From positions 1,938,798 through 2,002,797 of the forward strand of contig NZ_CP061280.1 in NCBI RefSeq assembly GCF_014541205.1: a DNA stretch of 64,000 nt. The letters are read 5' to 3'. Below are positions 47,144-56,880 of the stretch, in pieces. The translations under genes and the position numbers were made by a program. Numbering within the stretch: position 1 is the stretch's first letter; each line of letters begins with the position of its first letter. Below the pieces are notes generated by a model. The model was not told the origin of the DNA. It made no database searches and saw only the letters and a list, made by a program, of their open reading frames with translations. Source of the DNA: Mannheimia bovis (GTDB lineage Bacteria; Pseudomonadota; Gammaproteobacteria; Enterobacterales; Pasteurellaceae).

Positions 47144-47437
47144 ATGCAACAAGGTGGCGGAATGGAAATGATCTTTATTCTGATTGTTTTCGGTGCAATT
47201 TTTTATTTTATGATTTATCGTCCACAGGCAAAACGCCAAAAACAACAACGTGAATTACTCGCAAGCCTCGCAAAAGGCGAAGAAGTATTAACCAGCGGTG
47301 GTTTAATCGGTAAAATTACGAAAGTAACTGCAGATAATGACAACATTGTTATCGCATTAAACGACACAACTGAAGTAACCATTAAGCGTGATTTCGTGGT
47401 TGCTGTATTACCTAAAGGCTCATTAAAATCACTTTAA
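47144..47437 (+). CDS. yajC: Preprotein translocase subunit YajC
   Basis: Small single-pass membrane protein of 97 residues associated with SecDF. One helix (about 6-24) is followed by YRPQAKRQKQQRELLASLAKGEEVLTSGGLIGKI, the family signature. AAGGAG precedes the ATG. First gene of yajC-secD-secF; tgt, which precedes it in E. coli, is not here. Confidence 0.97.
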   Translation: MQQGGGMEMIFILIVFGAIFYFMIYRPQAKRQKQQRELLASLAKGEEVLTSGGLIGKITKVTADNDNIVIALNDTTEVTIKRDFVVAVLPKGSLKSL

Positions 47438-47473
47438 TGCCTCTAATCAAACCTTAACATTTGGGGATTTATT

Positions 47474-49315
47474 GTGTTAAACCGTTTCCCTCTATGGAAG
47501 AATTTAATGGTGATCTTCGTGATCGCCATTGGTGCTTTATATGCCCTTCCAAATTTATATGGCGATGATCCATCTGTACAAATTTCCGGTACTCGTGGAC
47601 AACAAGCCACACCAGAAACCCTTACTCAAGTTCAATCTACGCTTTCATCAATGAACATTCAGCCGAAATCAGCCGTATTAGAAAATGGTTCGATCTTGGT
47701 TCGTTTAGAAAGTGCTGAACAACAACTTCCAGCCAAAGAAAAAATCTCTGAAGCATTGGGTAATAACTATTCTGTTGCATTAAACCTTGCACCGGCAACA
47801 CCAAAATGGCTCTCAGATATTGGTGGAAGCCCGATGAAACGAGGCTTAGACTTACTTGGTGGTGTTCGTTTCTTAATGGAAGTAGATATGAACACCGCTC
47901 TTGCTAAACAGCAAGATACCTTACAAGACAGCTTGCGTAATGATTTCCGCAAAGAAAAACTGCAATATAAAGCGGTCAAAAAAGGCGAAAATTTTGCAAC
48001 TGAGATTGAGTTTGTTGATAACGAAACAGCTGAAAATGCGGTGCGTTTAATTCGCCGCTCTCACCCAACGCTTGATATTTTAGTTAAAGATAATAACGTA
48101 ACTTTAACCCCGTCAGAGCAAGCTCTTTCTGATTCTCGTAGTATGGCAATTGAGCAAAATCTTTCTATTTTGCGTAAGCGTGTAGAAGAATTAGGGGTTT
48201 CAGAGCCAACTATTCAGCGTCAAGGTGCTGACCGCATTGTGGTGGAATTACCCGGCGTGCAAGATACTGCTCGTGCAAAAGAACTTTTAGGGGCAACTGC
48301 AACCCTTGAGTTCCGTTTAGTAAATACAGAAGCCAATTTAGCTTCTGCAGCTAAAGGGATTGTACCGGCTGATTCTGAAGTACAAAACACTCGTGATGGT
48401 GAACCTGTTGTATTACGCCGTAAACCGTCTTTAGGTGGTGAGCATATTATTGATGCAACCGCCGGTAAAGATGATCGCGGCTTACCGCAAGTAAGTATCA
48501 AATTAGATACTGAAGGTGGCGATATGATGGGCGAAATTACTAAAATGGCAATTAAAAAGCCAATGGCAACCCTTTATACCGAATTTAAAGATTCAGGTCG
48601 TAAAGATGCAAACGGCAAAGTTATTTTGGAAAAGCATCAAGAAGTGATTAACGTGGCAACTATCCAAACCCGTTTAGGTAATCAATTCCAAATCACAGGG
48701 ATTAATTCACCGGCTGAAGCTCAAAATCTTGCGGTATTACTACGTTCTGGTGCATTAATTGCTCCAATCGTGATTGTAGAAGAACGTACTATCGGGGCAT
48801 CACTCGGTGCGGATAACGTTAAACAAGGTATGGAAGCAAGTATGTTAGGCTTAGGCTTAACCATTTTATTCTGCTTAGCGTTTTATAAAATGTTTGGGGT
48901 ATTTGCTTCACTAGCGCTTATTGCCAATATGATTTTAACCATCGGGTTAATGTCATTAATTGGGGCAACACTTACAATGCCGGGCATTGCAGGTATTGTG
49001 CTGGCAGTGGGTATGTCGGTAGATGCGAACGTGTTGATCTATGAGCGTATTAAAGAAGAAATTCGTAACGGTCGCTCTATTCAACAAGCTATTCACGAAG
49101 GCTATAGTGGTGCATTCTCAAGTATTTTTGACTCGAACCTCACCACCATTTTAACCTCTCTTGTGCTGTATGCGGTAGGAACAGGTCCGGTAAAAGGCTT
49201 TGCGGTAACGCTTGCTTTAGGGGTAATTATTTCTATGTTTACCGCCATTACCGGTACTCGAATGCTGGTAAACTGGGTTTACGGCGGTAAACGTGTGAAA
49301 AAACTTTGGATTTAA
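47474..49315 (+). CDS. secD: Protein translocase subunit SecD
   Basis: Proton-driven accessory of SecYEG that helps release exported proteins; 613 residues with six membrane helices. Starts with GTG at 47474 after TTGGGGA. The large periplasmic domain starts after helix 1, and the membrane core carries GLDLLGGVRFLMEVD, IGASLGADNVKQG and AVGMSVDANVLIYERIKEE. It is followed by secF after 10 bases. Confidence 0.97.
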   Translation: MLNRFPLWKNLMVIFVIAIGALYALPNLYGDDPSVQISGTRGQQATPETLTQVQSTLSSMNIQPKSAVLENGSILVRLESAEQQLPAKEKISEALGNNYSVALNLAPATPKWLSDIGGSPMKRGLDLLGGVRFLMEVDMNTALAKQQDTLQDSLRNDFRKEKLQYKAVKKGENFATEIEFVDNETAENAVRLIRRSHPTLDILVKDNNVTLTPSEQALSDSRSMAIEQNLSILRKRVEELGVSEPTIQRQGADRIVVELPGVQDTARAKELLGATATLEFRLVNTEANLASAAKGIVPADSEVQNTRDGEPVVLRRKPSLGGEHIIDATAGKDDRGLPQVSIKLDTEGGDMMGEITKMAIKKPMATLYTEFKDSGRKDANGKVILEKHQEVINVATIQTRLGNQFQITGINSPAEAQNLAVLLRSGALIAPIVIVEERTIGASLGADNVKQGMEASMLGLGLTILFCLAFYKMFGVFASLALIANMILTIGLMSLIGATLTMPGIAGIVLAVGMSVDANVLIYERIKEEIRNGRSIQQAIHEGYSGAFSSIFDSNLTTILTSLVLYAVGTGPVKGFAVTLALGVIISMFTAITGTRMLVNWVYGGKRVKKLWI

Positions 49316-49325
49316 GGTGGAATAA

Positions 49326-50300
49326 ATGGCTATTGAAAATGTAAAACAAGATGTAGCAGACATTAAACTGCCTTATAAGTTAATTCCGTTTATGAAATAC
49401 CGCTTCATCGGTTTCATTTTTTCGATTATTGTGTCTGCATTATGTATTTTCACAATTGCAACGAAAGGATTTAACTGGGGCTTGGATTTCACAGGCGGTA
49501 CAGTAATTGAAACCCAATTCTCTCAACCGGCGGATTTACCGAAACTACGTAGCGAACTTGAAAATAGTGGCTATGGCAGTGCTTTAGTACAAACTACGGG
49601 TAGCCAACGCGATCTAATGATTCGCTTGTCTGCAAATGCTGGTGATATGAGTGTTGGGAACAAAGTGATGGATATGATCCATCAGAAGTTAGACCCAAAT
49701 GCAACGATTAAAAGCATTGAATTTGTTGGACCGAATGTAGGTGAAGAACTGACACAAGGGGCAATTTATGCCACTCTTGCAACCCTGGCAATGTTACTTA
49801 TTTATGTGGGAACACGATTTGAATGGCGTTTAGCGGTAGGTGGTATTGTTGCTTTATTCCACGATGTATTAGTTACACTCGGGGTTTTCTCTTTCTTACA
49901 GATTGAGCTTGATCTCACCTTCGTGGCAGCGATTTTATCGGTAGTAGGCTACTCACTGAACGACTCCATTGTTGTGTTTGACCGTGTGCGAGAAAACTTC
50001 TCAAAAATTCGTCGTTTAAGTTCAACTGAAGTAGTAGATATTTCATTAAGCCAAACGCTTTCTCGTACCTTAATGACCTCTGTTACCACTCTCTTTGTGG
50101 TGTTAGCCTTGTTCTATCTAGGTGGTCCAACGCTTCATAGCTTCTCACTTGCATTATTTATTGGTATTGCTTTTGGTACTTATTCATCAATCTATATTGC
50201 AATTGGTGTTGCATTAGAACTTGGATTGAAACGTGAACATATGGTGCAACCTAAAGTCGAAAAAGAAGGGGCAGATCAAGAAGCCTTTATTGATTACTAA
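49326..50300 (+). CDS. secF: Protein translocase subunit SecF
   Basis: Partner of SecD in the membrane; 324 residues with six helices. Diagnostic parts are GLDFTGGTVIE, VGPNVGEELTQGA, and GYSLNDSIVVFDRVREN. AAGGTGG precedes the ATG. Last gene of the operon, then a terminator. Confidence 0.97.
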   Translation: MAIENVKQDVADIKLPYKLIPFMKYRFIGFIFSIIVSALCIFTIATKGFNWGLDFTGGTVIETQFSQPADLPKLRSELENSGYGSALVQTTGSQRDLMIRLSANAGDMSVGNKVMDMIHQKLDPNATIKSIEFVGPNVGEELTQGAIYATLATLAMLLIYVGTRFEWRLAVGGIVALFHDVLVTLGVFSFLQIELDLTFVAAILSVVGYSLNDSIVVFDRVRENFSKIRRLSSTEVVDISLSQTLSRTLMTSVTTLFVVLALFYLGGPTLHSFSLALFIGIAFGTYSSIYIAIGVALELGLKREHMVQPKVEKEGADQEAFIDY

Positions 50301-50313
50301 TTAACGGCAAGGT

Positions 50314-50346
50314 AAAAGCAGGATTTATTCCTGCTTTTCTTTTTTT
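50314..50346 (+). terminator. Rho-independent terminator of yajC-secDF
   Basis: AAAAGCAGGA / TCCTGCTTTT stem with a five-base loop, then CTTTTTTTT. Confidence 0.9.
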
Positions 50347-50351
50347 ACTTA

Positions 50352-50365
50352 GGCAAACGTTTGCC
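50352..50365. promoter_or_regulatory. PurR operator of the purine permease gene
   Basis: GGCAAACGTTTGCC is a perfect palindrome matching the PurR core. It overlaps a -35 TTGCCA (50361-50366), which is 17 bases from TAGAAT (50384-50389), so bound PurR would block the promoter. Confidence 0.88.
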
Positions 50366-50432
50366 AATTAATTTAAATTTCTGTAGAATTCGCCCACAAA
50401 ATTTCCTTTTCTATTTTTTCTTTGAGGTTTTT

Positions 50433-51734
50433 ATGTCCTTATTTAAATTTGAAGAGCGTGGTTCAAACGTTCGTCAAGAAGTGATCGCAGGTTTAACCAC
50501 ATTCCTCGCGATGGTGTATTCTGTTATCGTTGTGCCGGGAATGTTAAGTCAAGCCGGCTTCCCTGCGGAATCGGTATTTATTGCAACCTGCTTAGTTTCA
50601 GGTTTAGGCTCAATCTTAATCGGATTGTGGGCTAATGCACCAATGGCGATTGGTTGTGCCATTTCTCTAACTGCTTTTACCGCTTTTAGTTTAGTACTAG
50701 GGCAGCAAGTTTCTATTCCTGTAGCACTAGGTGCAATTTTCTTAATGGGTGTAGTATTTACCATTATTTCTGCAACAGGTATTCGCACTTGGATTTTGCG
50801 TAATTTACCAAGCAGCATTGCACACGGTGCCGGTATCGGTATCGGTTTATTCCTACTTATTATTGCGGCAACTAACGTTAAATTAGTCGTAAATAGTGGT
50901 ATGGATATCCCGGTAAAATTAGGTGATTTCACCTCATTCCCTGTGTTGATGTCTTTAATTGGTTTAGCCGCTATTATCGGATTAGAAAAGCTGAAAATAA
51001 AAGGCAGTATTTTATGGGTAATCATTGCAATTACCATTGTTGGGCTTATTTTTGATCCGAACGTAAAATACTCAGGCTTTTTCAAAATGCCAAGCTTTGG
51101 AGAAAATTCACTGTTTTTAAGTCTTGATATTATGGGGGCATTAAATACCGCAATTTTACCTGTCGTATTTGCGTTAGTGATGACTGCCATTTTTGATGCA
51201 ACAGGCACAATTCGTGCGGTAGCAGGTCAAGCTAATTTATTAGATAAAGACGGACAGATTATCAATGGCGATAAAGCCCTAACCTCTGACTCTTTCGGTT
51301 CAATTTTATCAGGTTTATTCGGCACAGCACCCGCAGCAGTTTATATTGAATCAGCAGCAGGTACAGCGGTTGGCGGTAAAACCGGTTTAACAGCGGTAGT
51401 GGTGGGTATCGGTTTCTTATTTATGTTGTTCTTCCAACCCCTTGCGTTCTTAGTACCAAGCTATGCAACCGCTCCGGCATTAATGTATGTTGGTTTATTA
51501 ATGTTGAGCAACGTTTCAAGATTAGATTTTAGCGATTTCGTTGGTGCAATGGCAGGTCTTGTATGTGCGGTATTTATTGTATTAACCGCAAACATCGTAA
51601 CCGGTATTATGTTAGGTTTCGCAACACTCGTGATTGGTCGCTTAATTTCAGGCGAAGCAAACAAATTAAACTTAGGTACAGTTATTATTGCTATCATTTT
51701 AGTCGCATTCTATGCCTTCGGTTTAGCTATCTAA
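50433..51734 (+). CDS. NCS2 family purine permease (AzgA-like)
   Basis: Inner-membrane permease of 433 residues with about 13-14 helices, of the AzgA branch (adenine, guanine or hypoxanthine). Features are [39 protein letters not shown]-type helix 2, [16 protein letters not shown] (key Asp) and [19 protein letters not shown] (key Glu). The start at 50433 has GAGG upstream; a longer frame start at 50361 falls on the promoter. The PurR box supports purine import. Exact base specificity cannot be read. Confidence 0.92.
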   Translation: MSLFKFEERGSNVRQEVIAGLTTFLAMVYSVIVVPGMLSQAGFPAESVFIATCLVSGLGSILIGLWANAPMAIGCAISLTAFTAFSLVLGQQVSIPVALGAIFLMGVVFTIISATGIRTWILRNLPSSIAHGAGIGIGLFLLIIAATNVKLVVNSGMDIPVKLGDFTSFPVLMSLIGLAAIIGLEKLKIKGSILWVIIAITIVGLIFDPNVKYSGFFKMPSFGENSLFLSLDIMGALNTAILPVVFALVMTAIFDATGTIRAVAGQANLLDKDGQIINGDKALTSDSFGSILSGLFGTAPAAVYIESAAGTAVGGKTGLTAVVVGIGFLFMLFFQPLAFLVPSYATAPALMYVGLLMLSNVSRLDFSDFVGAMAGLVCAVFIVLTANIVTGIMLGFATLVIGRLISGEANKLNLGTVIIAIILVAFYAFGLAI

Positions 51735-51756
51735 TTTACAAAAAATAAGCAAAAAA

Positions 51757-51796
51757 AGACCGCTTGTAATATTCAGTTACAAGCGGTTATTTTTTA
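51757..51796. terminator. Bidirectional terminator made of two uptake sequences
   Basis: ACCGCTTGTAA (51759-51769) and TTACAAGCGGT (51777-51787) form an 11-pair stem with a seven-base loop. A T run follows on the plus strand and, read on the minus strand, an equal T run follows (A-run 51751-51757). It lies between the converging permease and azlD genes. Confidence 0.88.
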
Positions 51797-51810
51797 TCTA
51801 AAATTTGCAA

Positions 51811-52137
51811 TCAGCCTAAAATCGACAAAAATACATTCACACCTAAAATCCCCAATGCCACACTTAAAAACGTATTTTTCAGCCAAATATAGCTCGCTAA
51901 TACGCAAACTAATGCTAATATCTGTGCAAAGAAAAGATTAATACTCTCGCCATTTTGGGGAAATGTTACACTGGTTAAAAGCAGTAAAAGCATAATCACA
52001 AGCGGTAACATTTTATTTAATTTTTGCAAAATCGGCGAAGATAGTACCTTTTTCGGTAAAAATTCGGGGAGAAAGCGACAAATTTGTGTACCCAAAACCA
52101 ATGCAACAAACATAATCAAAATATCATTTAGACTCAT
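51811..52137 (-). CDS. azlD: AzlD family branched-chain amino acid exporter subunit
   Basis: Small membrane protein of 108 residues with four helices, the AzlD subunit that pairs with AzlC to export branched-chain amino acids. LVLGTQICRFLPEFLPKK is the typical start of the second segment. It overlaps azlC by 14 bases, supporting co-translation. Confidence 0.85.
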   Translation of the reverse strand: MSLNDILIMFVALVLGTQICRFLPEFLPKKVLSSPILQKLNKMLPLVIMLLLLLTSVTFPQNGESINLFFAQILALVCVLASYIWLKNTFLSVALGILGVNVFLSILG

Positions 52138-52819
52138 TTTCTACTCCTTTGGTAGTTTTAGAGAACGATTGAGGCAGAAAAGCCACAATGATAATGGCAA
52201 CGACAATAGCAACTAACAACACACTAGTTTCAGTAATTTGGCGGGCAAGTAAGAAGCCGCTTAAAGCAATAAAGATTGGCTTCCATTGCTTTTGGTTTTT
52301 ATATTGTTCATAAGCCAAAATAGCGAATAAACACGGTAAGGCAAAATCTAAATGAGGAATATAGTTTGCAGCTGAATCGCCGATCAGTACACCTACAATA
52401 GTGGAAAAAGTCCAATATGTTACGCACAATGTAGAGACTTTAAAAATCAGAGATTGCCTTTGTTCTTTTGGTAACGTAGATAATACCGCAAAGCCTTCGT
52501 CTGTTAGACCTGCGATAGAGACTATTCCTTTAAAACGAGATTTTGGCTTGTGTTCCATCATATTCAAAGTATAAAAACTAAAACGCAAGCTCATTAAAAG
52601 TGTACTTAGAAACACAGAAATTGCCCCAGCCCCCGACACAAAAAACGGAATTGCCGCATATTGTGCTGTGCCGGAAATCACGGTAAAGCACATTGCAATG
52701 GTGAACCAAGCAGGCATTCCTGCATTCGTTGCCAACATCCCGTAAGCCACTCCTGCGGCAAAATATCCCATAAAAATCGGCGTGGTTAATTTAATAGCGT
52801 ATTTCCAACTATTTTCCAT
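52124..52819 (-). CDS. azlC: AzlC family branched-chain amino acid exporter subunit
   Basis: Membrane protein of 231 residues with six to eight helices. The family pattern is present: PIFMGYFAAGVAYGMLATNAGMP, ISGTAQYAAIPFFVSGAG, and SLRFSFYTLNMMEHKP followed by GLTDEGFAVLS. With AzlD it likely exports valine, leucine or related amino acids. No clear ribosome site is seen at the ATG. Confidence 0.9.
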   Translation of the reverse strand: MENSWKYAIKLTTPIFMGYFAAGVAYGMLATNAGMPAWFTIAMCFTVISGTAQYAAIPFFVSGAGAISVFLSTLLMSLRFSFYTLNMMEHKPKSRFKGIVSIAGLTDEGFAVLSTLPKEQRQSLIFKVSTLCVTYWTFSTIVGVLIGDSAANYIPHLDFALPCLFAILAYEQYKNQKQWKPIFIALSGFLLARQITETSVLLVAIVVAIIIVAFLPQSFSKTTKGVENESK

Positions 52820-52885
52820 AACTAAAATTTAACATTAAGACAAAGATATTTATTATTCTGAATTTTTGCAAAATAGCAAGTTACT

Positions 52886-52969
52886 ACAAGCGGTTATTTT
52901 ACCCTCTACTTTTGCTTCTTCGGAGTCGTTGGTAAAACTAACGCTCAAACACAAACGTTTGTTACAAAA
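52886..52969 (-). repeat. Dispersed 85-bp repeat, copy 2 (diverged)
   Basis: Read on the minus strand this stretch aligns with 60740-60824 over its whole length: by eye about 17 mismatches, mostly transitions, and one single-base gap. Both copies contain CCAACG followed by CTCCGAAG and end in an uptake sequence. The ACAAACGTTTGT at 52951-52962, which resembles a PurR box, is part of this repeat. Confidence 0.75.
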
Positions 52970-53028
52970 AATTGCCAGATAGCTGAAAGTCATTAGAATA
53001 ATAGGCTAAATCAACATACTTTATGGCT

Positions 53029-53047
53029 ATGGGTTATTTTCACCCAT
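53029..53047 (+). other. Small hairpin upstream of the binding-protein gene
   Basis: ATGGGT / ACCCAT stem with a seven-base loop, about 58 bases before the start codon. No function assigned. Confidence 0.35.
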
Positions 53048-53104
53048 CTATTGAAATGCTAGACTTGCCAACCTTATCTATTAATATTCTTATAGGAAAT
53101 GGAA

Positions 53105-54139
53105 GTGAAAAAATCATTAGCCTCTTTATTATCCGGCTTGTTGCTCTCCGGAGCATTATTTATAACACCTAACGTTCAAGCAGAAGGGCGTTTAACGGTT
53201 TATTGCTCGGTACAAAACAATGTTTGTGAAGATATGACCAAACAATTTTCGCAACAATATAATGTTGAAACGCAATTTATTCACGGTGGAACAGGCACGA
53301 TTTTGGGTAAAGTAAAAGCTGAAGCCTCAAATCCACAAGCGGATATTTGGTATGGAGGCACTATTGAGCCGCATTTTCAAGCCGGTGAATTAGGTTTATT
53401 AGAAGAATATCGCTCGTCAAAACAAGTGGAAATTTTGCCGCAATTTAAATCCTTAGTGGAAAGCGAGCAAGGCAAATTTACTTCTATTGTCTATATGTTA
53501 GTTCTTGGATTTGGCGTAAATACGGAAAAATTAGCCAAGCTTGGGGTTGAAATGCCGAAAAAATGGGACGATTTACTCGACCCTCGTCTACAAGGTGAAG
53601 TCCAACTGCCTGACCCTCGCAGCTCTGGTACAACTTATACGTTAATGACCACTCTTTCCACGCTGTGGGGCGAAGAAAAAACCTTTGATTACTTGAAAAA
53701 ATTGAATGCGAATATTTCACAATATGTCAAAAGTGCATTAGTAACCAGTAATCTGGCTCGAGGGGAAAGTGCAGTAACTGTCGGTTTTGTACATAGCTAT
53801 GCCACTGAAAAGGAGAAAGGAGCACCGGTTGAAGCGGTTATTCCTGAAGGCAAAGTGGGGTATGCGTTAGGTGGCGTGAGTATTTTGAAAAACGCTCGTA
53901 ACCTTGAAAATGCAAAGCTATTTATGGACTGGGTACTTTCCAAAGAAGCCCAAGAAATTCCGTGGAAAAAACACGGCGTTTACCAAACGCCAACTAATGT
54001 AAATGCCGAAGTAGCACCTCAATCAACCAAAGCGGATGCCCTTGAGTTTGTTGAAATTGATTATAAAAAAGCAGGTTCAAGCGAAGAAGGAAAACGCTTG
54101 GTAGATAAATGGTTAGCTGAAATCAAATTGGCTAAATAA
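53105..54139 (+). CDS. Orphan ABC-type periplasmic binding protein (AfuA/FbpA-like)
   Basis: Secreted substrate-binding protein of 344 residues. I choose GTG at 53105, which has AGGA 7 bases upstream; the ATG at 53099 directly abuts that site. The signal peptide ends near VQA. The mature part fits the ferric-ion/phosphorylated-compound binder group: RLTVYCSVQNNVCEDMTKQF, NPQADIWYGGTIEPHFQAGELGLLE, LPDPRSSGTTYTLM, and GYALGGVSILKNARN. AfuA of A. pleuropneumoniae in this group binds hexose phosphates. No permease or ATPase genes are adjacent, so the ligand and partner are open. Confidence 0.82.
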   Translation: MKKSLASLLSGLLLSGALFITPNVQAEGRLTVYCSVQNNVCEDMTKQFSQQYNVETQFIHGGTGTILGKVKAEASNPQADIWYGGTIEPHFQAGELGLLEEYRSSKQVEILPQFKSLVESEQGKFTSIVYMLVLGFGVNTEKLAKLGVEMPKKWDDLLDPRLQGEVQLPDPRSSGTTYTLMTTLSTLWGEEKTFDYLKKLNANISQYVKSALVTSNLARGESAVTVGFVHSYATEKEKGAPVEAVIPEGKVGYALGGVSILKNARNLENAKLFMDWVLSKEAQEIPWKKHGVYQTPTNVNAEVAPQSTKADALEFVEIDYKKAGSSEEGKRLVDKWLAEIKLAK

Positions 54140-54180
54140 CCTTTGCAAAATTTTTAAAGAAAATAACCGCTTGTAAACGA

Positions 54181-54208
54181 AAATCCGCATCAGTGATGCG
54201 GATTTTTT
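54181..54208. terminator. Terminator between the binding-protein gene and ndh
   Basis: AAATCCGCATCA / TGATGCGGATTT stem with a one-base gap at the tip, followed by TTTT; A-rich on the other side, so it may serve both converging genes. Confidence 0.85.
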
Positions 54209-54209
54209 C

Positions 54210-55490
54210 TTAGTGTAATTTCATTGTTGGACGTAGGAAGCGGTTAATCTGCCCCACTAAAACAATCAATCCTGTTTTAAAACAACCGTGTAATGCGACC
54301 TGATGCATTCGATATAGCGAAAGATATGCAAATCGAGCAATTTTGCCTTCAATAAACATATCACCACTGACTAAATTCCCCATTAAATTGCCAACTGTGC
54401 CAAATTTCGAGAATGAAAGTAACGAGCCTTTGTCATTAAATCTAAATGGCTTCAGCTCTTTTCCTTCAAGTAAAGCAACAATGTTTTTACCACATAAGGT
54501 TGCCATTTGATGGGCTGCTTGAGCTCGCGGTGGAATAGGTTTTCCATCTTGCATTAAGGCAGCACAATCACCAATCACAAAAACCGCATCATCAACGGTC
54601 GCTTGCAAGGTATCTTTAACCTGAATTTGGTTCAAACGGTTGGTTTCAAAGCCAAATTCACGCGTAATATCCGGAGCTTTCACACCTGCCGCCCAAACCA
54701 TAATATCGGCTTCAATTTTCTCGCCTAATCGGGTCATCAAACCATCTTCACGAGCTTCCGTAATCATTGTGCCTAAACGCACTTCCACCCCAGCTTTTTT
54801 CAGCTCTTGGAATGCTGCAATTGAAATTCTTTCCGGCAAAGCAGGAATTAAGCGAGGACCAGCTTCAATTAAGGTAACTTTTAAACTGGCACGGTTTAAC
54901 TTACCAAAACCATAAGAATTTAAGTTTCTCACAATATGATAAAGCTCGGCAGAAAGCTCAATGCCTGTTGCTCCACCGCCTACAATCGCAATTTTTACAT
55001 CTTTATCTTCACTGTGAGAGAATTGTAAAAACAGTTCCATCATACGTTTTTGGAAATCTTTTGCCTGCTCTGAACCATCTAAGAAAATACAGTGTTCCGC
55101 CACGCCCTTCGTTCCGAAATCATTGGATTTACTGCCAATTGCAATCACTAATTTATCGTAACTGATATTACGCTCTTTTACTAATAATTGGTTTTGTGCA
55201 TTATAAATAGGTGCAAGAGAGACTGATTTATTTTCTCTATCAACCGCAACTAATGTGCCTTGTTGAAATTCAAAGCCGTGATTTTTGGCGTGTGCACGGT
55301 AACTTAATGCATCAACCCCTTCATCTAGCGTGCCTGTGGCAACTTCGTGTAATAACGGTTTCCACAAGTGTGTAGCATTGCGATCAATTAAAATCACTTT
55401 TGCCTTTTGTTTACGTCCTAATTTGCGTCCAAGGTAGGTTGCAAGCTCTAAGCCGCCTGCCCCACCGCCGACAATGACGATAGTTTCCAT
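54210..55490 (-). CDS. ndh: Type II NADH:quinone dehydrogenase
   Basis: Single-subunit FAD enzyme passing electrons from NADH to quinone at the inner membrane without proton pumping; 426 residues (E. coli 434). The FAD motif is [18 protein letters not shown] at the N-terminus, the NADH motif [20 protein letters not shown] near 165, then [10 protein letters not shown] and [16 protein letters not shown] precedes the ATG. Confidence 0.96.
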   Translation of the reverse strand: METIVIVGGGAGGLELATYLGRKLGRKQKAKVILIDRNATHLWKPLLHEVATGTLDEGVDALSYRAHAKNHGFEFQQGTLVAVDRENKSVSLAPIYNAQNQLLVKERNISYDKLVIAIGSKSNDFGTKGVAEHCIFLDGSEQAKDFQKRMMELFLQFSHSEDKDVKIAIVGGGATGIELSAELYHIVRNLNSYGFGKLNRASLKVTLIEAGPRLIPALPERISIAAFQELKKAGVEVRLGTMITEAREDGLMTRLGEKIEADIMVWAAGVKAPDITREFGFETNRLNQIQVKDTLQATVDDAVFVIGDCAALMQDGKPIPPRAQAAHQMATLCGKNIVALLEGKELKPFRFNDKGSLLSFSKFGTVGNLMGNLVSGDMFIEGKIARFAYLSLYRMHQVALHGCFKTGLIVLVGQINRFLRPTMKLH

Positions 55491-55590
55491 AAAATGCTCC
55501 GAAAATTAACTAAATTAAAAATTGAAACTAAGGTGCATTGTAGGGAGTAAAAAAAGAATGTCTAGCTAAATTGCAACATTATTTTAACGT

Positions 55591-56079
55591 TCACTCCACA
55601 AAGTGAAGCGGAGCTTTACACAGACGGCAAATATAACTTCGTTTATCACGCATTACTGCATTGTGTCGGCGAAGAGAAAGTTGATGGGTTTGACAACTGC
55701 ATTGGTAGGTAAATTGTTGTTGAACGCTTTGTGTGCTAAAACAGTGATAAATTTCTGCTGGCACACCGAGTACGGTTTCCATCATCATTTTCCACTCTTT
55801 GCCGTGTGATTGAACCCGCCCAAAGTGTTGATAAACCAAAATATGAGCAAGCTCGTGCGGCACAACTTGGCTGATAAACGCCTGCCCGTTTTCTTGTAAC
55901 AACACAGGGTTGAATCTCACCTCATTGCGTTCCAAATAAGCAACACCTGCTTTTACCCCACGCACGTTATAATTCACAGTTGGTAGGGTAAAAGTTTTGT
56001 TGAAGTAACTATTTGCACGCTCTAAATCACGCTTTAACTGGCGTTGAACCTGCATTTTCAGTTGGCGAAAATCAGACAT
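55591..56079 (-). CDS. sprT: SprT family zinc metalloprotease-like protein
   Basis: SprT-like protein of 162 residues from the ATG at 56079. The HELAH metal site ([16 protein letters not shown]) carries two His and the catalytic Glu, with a third ligand at HGKEW. A C-terminal zinc ribbon has QCSC and CRLC pairs. The start codon overlaps the stop of the upstream RNase gene (TGATG), and there is no separate ribosome site, so translation is coupled. Proteolytic targets are unknown; eukaryotic relatives cut DNA-protein crosslinks. Confidence 0.9.
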   Translation of the reverse strand: MSDFRQLKMQVQRQLKRDLERANSYFNKTFTLPTVNYNVRGVKAGVAYLERNEVRFNPVLLQENGQAFISQVVPHELAHILVYQHFGRVQSHGKEWKMMMETVLGVPAEIYHCFSTQSVQQQFTYQCSCQTHQLSLRRHNAVMRDKRSYICRLCKAPLHFVE

Positions 56080-56768
56080 CAACGAGGGCAATCCATTGGC
56101 TGCCAAGATTTATCATAGCAGATATAAAGCTCATCTTTTCCACCACCTAAATAAACACCCTTAAGCTGCGGATTATTCACTCTCACCCATTTAAATAGCT
56201 CAGATTTTGGCATATCAACGTCAGGCAATGTAAGTTCATTAAAGAGGGATTTCTGTTTAGCAAAATAAGCATCAGCTTGATTGAACGCACAAGCTCCGTG
56301 CTTTTCCCACTCACCTTGTAAAAGTGTTGCACCCGGCGATTCCGGAAGATATTTTTTAATCGTTTCTTCTTCTACCTTTGGCAAATCGCCTTGACAATAA
56401 CGAGGGTGATCTTCAATCCGACTGGCATTTCCACTCTGTGGCCATAAACCGTGAATTACCCAACCAAATTTTTTCTCCCCATCACACTGATATTTCAAAT
56501 GTTGCGGCACTTTGCCATTATTATTGCGTTTTTGTTTTTGGCAAAACGCCGGTGACCATGAAAGAGCCAAGGTGTAATAATCGGTATCCACAATATTTTG
56601 CTTCAAGCGATCATTTTTCATTTTCACATCATAATCGCCCAGCAAAGAAGATGGGAAATTTTGTTGCGTTATATTTGGCTGATCTTTTTTATCCGAAAAA
56701 AGAAAAAATAGCAAAATAGCTGCCAGTAAAACCGCAGCAATAAGAGAGAATAGTTTTTTCTGGTTCAT
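56079..56768 (-). CDS. rna: Ribonuclease I (RNase T2 family)
   Basis: Exported or membrane-anchored endoribonuclease of 229 residues. One N-terminal hydrophobic segment (about 7-25) precedes the RNase T2 fold: [13 protein letters not shown], active-site block [15 protein letters not shown] with the first His, and [14 protein letters not shown] with Glu, Lys and His. Cys pairs are in place. E. coli RNase I degrades RNA in the periplasm. The ATG at 56768 is used; an adjacent in-frame TTG is not needed. It is co-transcribed with sprT. Confidence 0.93.
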   Translation of the reverse strand: MNQKKLFSLIAAVLLAAILLFFLFSDKKDQPNITQQNFPSSLLGDYDVKMKNDRLKQNIVDTDYYTLALSWSPAFCQKQKRNNNGKVPQHLKYQCDGEKKFGWVIHGLWPQSGNASRIEDHPRYCQGDLPKVEEETIKKYLPESPGATLLQGEWEKHGACAFNQADAYFAKQKSLFNELTLPDVDMPKSELFKWVRVNNPQLKGVYLGGGKDELYICYDKSWQPMDCPR

Positions 56769-56821
56769 CAAGATATCTATTTAAGTAACAAGAATGGAAT
56801 AAGTATAGAGGATAAGTAGCT

Positions 56822-56858
56822 ACAAGCGGTAATATTTTATGAAAAAATTACCGCTTGT
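56822..56858. repeat. Inverted uptake sequences between dld and rna
   Basis: ACAAGCGGTAAT (56822-56833) and ATTACCGCTTGT (56847-56858) are 12-base perfect inverted copies with a 13-base spacer, 22 bases after the dld stop. It can form a hairpin that would act as the dld terminator, but the T tract is modest. Confidence 0.75.
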
Positions 56859-56880
56859 CATTCAAAGAAAAGATTAGCTG

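Noticed and set aside
50549-51208. 219-codon open frame antisense to the purine permease
   Set aside because: Overlaps a clear NCS2 permease on the other strand, has no recognisable domain; typical shadow of a helix-rich gene.
52951-52962. ACAAACGTTTGT as a PurR operator for azlC or the binding-protein gene
   Set aside because: The outer bases differ from the PurR core and the sequence is part of the dispersed repeat, where copy 1 reads differently.
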